From positions 1 to 7,516 of the forward strand of contig JAFCFP010000051.1 of NCBI GenBank assembly GCA_017608575.1: DNA of 7,516 nt, in the 5' to 3' direction. The position numbers and the translations under genes are program-made. The notes under the pieces are model-generated. The model was not told where the DNA came from. It saw only the letters and a list, made by a program, of their open reading frames with translations, and did no database searches. This document shows positions 4,270 through 7,516 of the stretch, in pieces. Position 1 is the stretch's first letter. Every line of letters starts with the position of its first letter. The DNA is from Candidatus Iainarchaeum sp. Lineage in GTDB: Archaea; Iainarchaeota; Iainarchaeia; Iainarchaeales; DTGL01.

Positions 4270-5270
4270 ACGAATTGATTAAAAAGATCCATTCTGTTGC
4301 AAAAAGCCTTGGTAGAGTGAAATTAATGGAGGTATGCGGTGGCCACACTAACACTGTAATGAAATATGGCTTGAAAGAAATATTGCCAGAAAATGTTAAA
4401 CTTGTAAGCGGTCCGGGATGCCCAGTGTGTGTTACCTCCCAGAAAGACATTGATGCTGTTGTTGAAATGGCTTTAAATGGCATTAAAATTGCAACTTATG
4501 GGGACATGCTGAGAGTGCCAGGCACTAAAAAAAGCCTTGCGGATGCAAGAAGTGAAGGAGCTGACATTCAAGTAGTGTACTCTGTTGACGAAATAAAAGA
4601 AAAAGACAGGGTTTTTTTTGGAATTGGATTTGAAACAACAACTCCAATGACTGCAAGGCTTTTGGAAAAAGGGTTTACTGTTTTTTCCGCTCATAAAACC
4701 ATGCCCAATGCAATGAAATCACTTGCTCAAAAAATGAAAATTGATGGCTTTATTGATCCAGGGCATGTTTCAACAATTACTGGAAGCAAAATGTGGGAAG
4801 AAATAAATCTTGGTGTTCCCCAAGTAATTGCTGGCTTTACACCGGAAGCAGTGACAAGAGCTATTTTATTATTGCTTGAAATGATAAAGAGGGGAGAAAA
4901 AAGAGTGAAAAACGATTACAGAGAAGTAGTATTGCCTAATGGGAACATTGTTGCAAAAAGATTAATCAATAAAACAATGAAGCCAATTGATGCTGAATGG
5001 CGCGGCATGGGAATCATTCCAAATTCAGGCCTAACGCCAAGAAAAGAAGAACTTGATGCCAGAATAAAATATGCAGATTTAATAAAAAACATTAAAAGCA
5101 TTGAAAACCCTGCCTGCAAATGCAATGAAGTTATCCGTGGCTTAATTGAACCAAAGGAATGCCCTTTGTTTGGAAGAAAATGCACACCTGAAAATCCACA
5201 AGGTGCTTGCATGGTAAGCGAAACAGAAGGCGCTTGCGCTATTGCTTTTAAGTATGGTGGAAAAAAATGA
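4266..5270 (+). CDS. hypD: HypD, Fe-S scaffold of hydrogenase cyanide/CO ligand assembly
   Basis: A 334-residue protein with all HypD landmarks: MEVCGGHT (Cys24), GPGCPVCVT (Cys52, Cys55), GIGFETTTP (119-127), SAHKTMPNAM, GFIDPGHVSTITG, and the cysteine-rich C-terminus with ECPLFGRKC and GACMVSETEGAC (Cys299, 306, 315, 324 as candidate [4Fe-4S] ligands; Cys284 and 286 also near). HypD, in complex with HypC, is where the iron receives its cyanide and CO ligands, using the cysteine thiols and Fe-S cluster for electron transfer. It is somewhat shorter than the roughly 370-residue enterobacterial form, mostly at the N-terminus, but no core motif is missing. It overlaps both hypC and hypE by ATGA and has the same GGKK tail as HypC, for the same SD reason. 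Confidence 0.96.
   Translation: MNELIKKIHSVAKSLGRVKLMEVCGGHTNTVMKYGLKEILPENVKLVSGPGCPVCVTSQKDIDAVVEMALNGIKIATYGDMLRVPGTKKSLADARSEGADIQVVYSVDEIKEKDRVFFGIGFETTTPMTARLLEKGFTVFSAHKTMPNAMKSLAQKMKIDGFIDPGHVSTITGSKMWEEINLGVPQVIAGFTPEAVTRAILLLLEMIKRGEKRVKNDYREVVLPNGNIVAKRLINKTMKPIDAEWRGMGIIPNSGLTPRKEELDARIKYADLIKNIKSIENPACKCNEVIRGLIEPKECPLFGRKCTPENPQGACMVSETEGACAIAFKYGGKK
5256..5260 (+). promoter_or_regulatory. Shine-Dalgarno GGTGG for hypE within hypD
   Basis: GGTGG, six bases upstream of the hypE ATG at 5267. Selects this ATG over the out-of-frame ATG at 5271. Confidence 0.65.
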
Positions 5271-6232
5271 ATGAAAAAATTTCTTTAAGCGAAGGAAGCG
5301 GTGGAAAAGAAATGCAGGAATTAATTAAAAAATTTCGAGAAATTTTTCCCATAAAAAAATGGAAAAATGAAATGGATGATGCTGCTTCACTGCAATTTAA
5401 TGGCAAGCTTTTGTTCACAACAGATTCATACGTTGTGACACCAGTGTTTTTTGCTGGGGGAAATATTGGAAAAATTGCATTTTGTGGCACAGTAAATGAC
5501 TTAGCTGTAATGGGTGCAAAGCCATTAGGTATTTCTTTAAGCATTGTTTTAGAAGAAGGCTTTCCTAAAAAAGACCTCTTTAAAATCATTGACACTATTG
5601 CGGGGCTTTCAAAAAAAACAGGCATTCCAATTATAACAGGTGACACAAAAGTAATGGAAAAAGGATCAATTGACAAAATAATAATTAATACTTCAGGAAT
5701 TGGAAAAGCAGAAAAGATTTTGGATGAAAAGATTTCAAATGGAGACAGAATAATTGTTTCAGGCGGCATTGGAGAGCACGCGGCAACGCTTCTTGCAGAA
5801 AGATTCAATATGAAGTCCAAACTGAAAACTGACAGCAAGCCATTATGGAATGAAATAAATGCAGTAAAAAAATATATTAAGCAAGCGAAAGACATTACAC
5901 GCGGTGGCTTGGCCGCAGTGCTCAATGAATTAGCAGAGAAAAACAAAAAACAGTTTTTCATTGAAGAGGAAAAAATTCCAATTAAAAAAGAAGTGCGTTC
6001 TCTTGCTGAAATTCTTGGAATTGATTTTTATCCATTTGCTTGTGAGGGCAGGTTTGTTTGCATTTGCAACAAACGCAATTCCAAAAAAGTACTAAAAAAG
6101 TTAAAAAAATTCAATCCACTTGCAAGAGAAATAGGCAAGGTTAAAAGAGGAAACGGTGTAATAGTGCAAACAAGGTTTGGCAAGAGAATTCTTTCATGGC
6201 CTTCTGGAAAAATTGTTCCCAGAATTTGCTGA
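5267..6232 (+). CDS. hypE: HypE, ATP-dependent carbamoyl dehydratase of hydrogenase maturation
   Basis: A 321-residue PurM/AIR-synthetase-like enzyme. Visible motifs are GSGGKE (10-15), DDAA (37-40), TTDSYVVTPVFFAGG (51-65), FCGTVNDLAVMGA (72-84), ITGDTKV, VSGGIGEHA, and DITRGGLAAVLNELA (209-223). It ends in PRIC: Cys321 is the residue that HypF carbamoylates and HypE then dehydrates, with ATP, to a thiocyanate, the source of the hydrogenase CN ligands. Length is close to the usual 330-340. The segment ACEGRFV (258-264) takes the place of the common ANEGKLV. It starts within hypD's stop (ATGA). Its last 12 codons and stop overlap the convergent hypF in antisense, so the essential PRIC tail lies in the shared region. 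Confidence 0.96.
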   Translation: MNEKISLSEGSGGKEMQELIKKFREIFPIKKWKNEMDDAASLQFNGKLLFTTDSYVVTPVFFAGGNIGKIAFCGTVNDLAVMGAKPLGISLSIVLEEGFPKKDLFKIIDTIAGLSKKTGIPIITGDTKVMEKGSIDKIIINTSGIGKAEKILDEKISNGDRIIVSGGIGEHAATLLAERFNMKSKLKTDSKPLWNEINAVKKYIKQAKDITRGGLAAVLNELAEKNKKQFFIEEEKIPIKKEVRSLAEILGIDFYPFACEGRFVCICNKRNSKKVLKKLKKFNPLAREIGKVKRGNGVIVQTRFGKRILSWPSGKIVPRIC

Positions 6233-7516
6233 ATAGAAAGCAATTTGCCCAAAGGAAATTCCACCATCACCACTTGGAACTTTTTCGTTTACTTTGACTC
6301 CTTTTTCTAACATAAAAGATGTCATTATTTTATTATAAGCACAACCTCCACTGAAAACAATTGAATCATTGTAATTTGAAGCAATTTCGTGCAGGCCTTT
6401 TGCAAGATAAAATTGGACTGTTGCTGCAAGTCTTTTTTTGTCTTTTTTAATGTTTTCAACCAAAAATTCAAACAAAGGAGTGGTCATTAATTCATTGCCT
6501 TTTATTACTGGCTCAATTTTTAATGGCTTGGATGAATTTGCCTCCAAAAGCATTGCTGGTCTTCCATCATAAGTTCTTTTATTGCAGAATCCAAGCAAGA
6601 AAGAAGCAGCATCAAGTATTCTGCCAGTGCTTGTTGTAATTGGACAATTGAATTTTTGTCTTAATTGGTTTTCCATTATTACAAGCTCGTTTTCATTAAA
6701 ACCATGCATGAATTTTTTTAATTCTTCAAATGAAAGAAATTTTTGCAGTATTGAAAAAAGCATTTTTCCAGGAAAAATTGCAGCTGAATCGCCTCCAAGC
6801 TGGAATTGTGGTTCAAGGTGTCCTATGCGTTTTGTTCCATTGAATACTTCGCCGCCCCACAGTGTTCCATCCAATCCATAACCGAGTCCATCGCAAACAA
6901 TTGATGCAAAATCATTCAATTGCTGTTCAGCACCAACCGAAAACGCGTGAGCTAAATGATGTTGAACTCGAATGACTTTTGCACCGTGCTTTTCTGCAAT
7001 TTCTGCAGCGTACTTTGAAGTGCTGTATTCTGGGTGCATGTCAGCCAAAATAACACTGGGTTTTGCTTTAGTGAATGCAAGAAATTTTTCAATTGATTTT
7101 TTGTAGTGATTGAATGCTGCAAGGTTTGCCGTGTTTCCCAAAAACTGGGAAAGAATTGCTCTTCCATTTTTGTAAATAGTGAAGGAATTGTTCATTTCAG
7201 CTCCCAATGCAAGAATTTGTTCCCTGCCTGCATTGATTGGAATTGATTTTGGCACAAAGCCACGACTTCTTCTCAAAAAAAGGATTTTTTTATTGATTAC
7301 TTTTACAACTGAGTCATCAATTGAGTTTTCTATTTTTCTATTATGGTTTAAAACAAATTCGGTTAATTGCTGCTCTGCCTTTGTTGTAATTGGTTCTTGT
7401 GAGTAATTGGAAGAAGTCATTACAATTGGTTCATTCAAGTAATCAAACAACAAGTAATGAAGTGCAGTGTAGGGAAGCATTACTCCAACAGTGTCAAGTT
7501 CAGTTATTCCCTTTAA
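6194..7516 (-). CDS. hypF: HypF carbamoyltransferase, C-terminal part (runs off right edge)
   Basis: The frame is open to the window edge; 440 residues are present of a usual 730-770. Visible first is the end of the YrdC-like domain: ITELDTVGVMLPYTALHYLLF, then PIVMTSSNYSQEPI and IDDSVVKV. The linker FLRRSRGFVPKSI follows, then the whole Kae1-like domain with LALGAEMNNSF, MHPEYSTSKYA, the metal-ligand motif VQHHLAH, CDGLGYGLDGTLWGGE, LGGDSAA, TSTGRILDAASFLLG, TYDGRPAMLLEA, FSGGCAYN and PSGDGGISFGQ. The acylphosphatase and zinc-finger parts would lie beyond 7516; the ATG at 7480 is internal. HypF uses carbamoyl phosphate and ATP to carbamoylate the C-terminal Cys of HypE. It converges on hypE, with its final 12 codons antisense to the hypE end, giving the unusual tail after GQIAFY. 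Confidence 0.95.
   Translation of the reverse strand, partial: LKGITELDTVGVMLPYTALHYLLFDYLNEPIVMTSSNYSQEPITTKAEQQLTEFVLNHNRKIENSIDDSVVKVINKKILFLRRSRGFVPKSIPINAGREQILALGAEMNNSFTIYKNGRAILSQFLGNTANLAAFNHYKKSIEKFLAFTKAKPSVILADMHPEYSTSKYAAEIAEKHGAKVIRVQHHLAHAFSVGAEQQLNDFASIVCDGLGYGLDGTLWGGEVFNGTKRIGHLEPQFQLGGDSAAIFPGKMLFSILQKFLSFEELKKFMHGFNENELVIMENQLRQKFNCPITTSTGRILDAASFLLGFCNKRTYDGRPAMLLEANSSKPLKIEPVIKGNELMTTPLFEFLVENIKKDKKRLAATVQFYLAKGLHEIASNYNDSIVFSGGCAYNKIMTSFMLEKGVKVNEKVPSGDGGISFGQIAFYSANSGNNFSRRP

Noticed and set aside
4930..5040. GCCTAA motifs inside hypD resembling iron-box half-sites.
   Set aside because: They lack the opposite TTAGG arm at the right spacing and lie within coding sequence.
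5248..5961. A 237-codon open frame on the minus strand within hypE.
   Set aside because: It is antisense to a gene with full HypE motifs, has no recognisable domain and no SD; long antisense frames arise here because of lysine-rich A/T-biased coding.
7478..7480. The ATG at 7480 as the start of HypF.
   Set aside because: The frame is open upstream to the edge and encodes ITELDTVGV, which continues the YrdC-like domain; the true start is beyond the window.
1..7516. CRISPR arrays, tRNA or rRNA genes, insertion sequences.
   Set aside because: I looked for spaced direct repeats, cloverleaf-like sequence and transposase motifs on both strands and saw none; nearly all of the window is accounted for by the listed genes.

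Overview
This window looks archaeal. Reasons: TATA-like boxes stand at the expected distance upstream of three transcription units, and Shine-Dalgarno sites are of the GGTG type (matching the archaeal 16S 3' end). TTG starts appear to be used, genes are tightly packed with ATGA overlaps, and the protein families (DtxR-FeoA-FeoB, DUF401, archaeal-type FTR, HypCDEF) fit. The A/T-rich, lysine-rich coding and long homopolymers suggest a small-genome lineage, possibly DPANN, but the window alone cannot settle the phylum.

Left part (1-2042, minus strand): an iron-uptake operon reading leftward, DtxR-like regulator -> feoA -> feoB (feoB runs off the left edge). Two near-identical palindromes (TTAGGTTTGCCTAA and TTAGGCAAGCCTAA) flank its TATA-like box and look like DtxR-type iron/manganese boxes. 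The regulator gene is interrupted by an in-frame TAA followed by a 17-A tract, so as read it gives only a 42-residue N-terminal fragment, although its operators are intact. Upstream on the same strand is a DUF401 membrane protein, whose stop codon lies 3 bases from the nearer operator.

Middle (2043-3971, plus strand): a divergent five-gene operon for thiol redox chemistry: thioredoxin with a charged N-terminal helix, ferredoxin-thioredoxin reductase catalytic subunit, a small CPVC glutaredoxin/thioredoxin-like protein, a CoA-binding Rossmann protein, and a small winged-helix regulator with two N-terminal cysteines. Its TATA box is followed immediately by a perfect inverted repeat with 9-base arms, placed where a repressor would block initiation. 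The regulator encoded last in the operon is the obvious candidate ligand.

Right part (4048-7516): the [NiFe]-hydrogenase maturation genes hypC-hypD-hypE (plus strand, coupled by ATGA overlaps and an identical 16-base SD/stop/start cassette), then hypF on the minus strand, converging on hypE with a 39-base coding overlap. HypF would carbamoylate the C-terminal Cys of HypE, HypE converts this to thiocyanate, and HypC-HypD assemble the Fe(CN)2CO group. No hypA, hypB or hydrogenase structural gene is in the window. Together the window holds iron supply, ferredoxin-linked thiol reduction and hydrogenase iron-centre assembly. The functional link between these blocks is inference from proximity.
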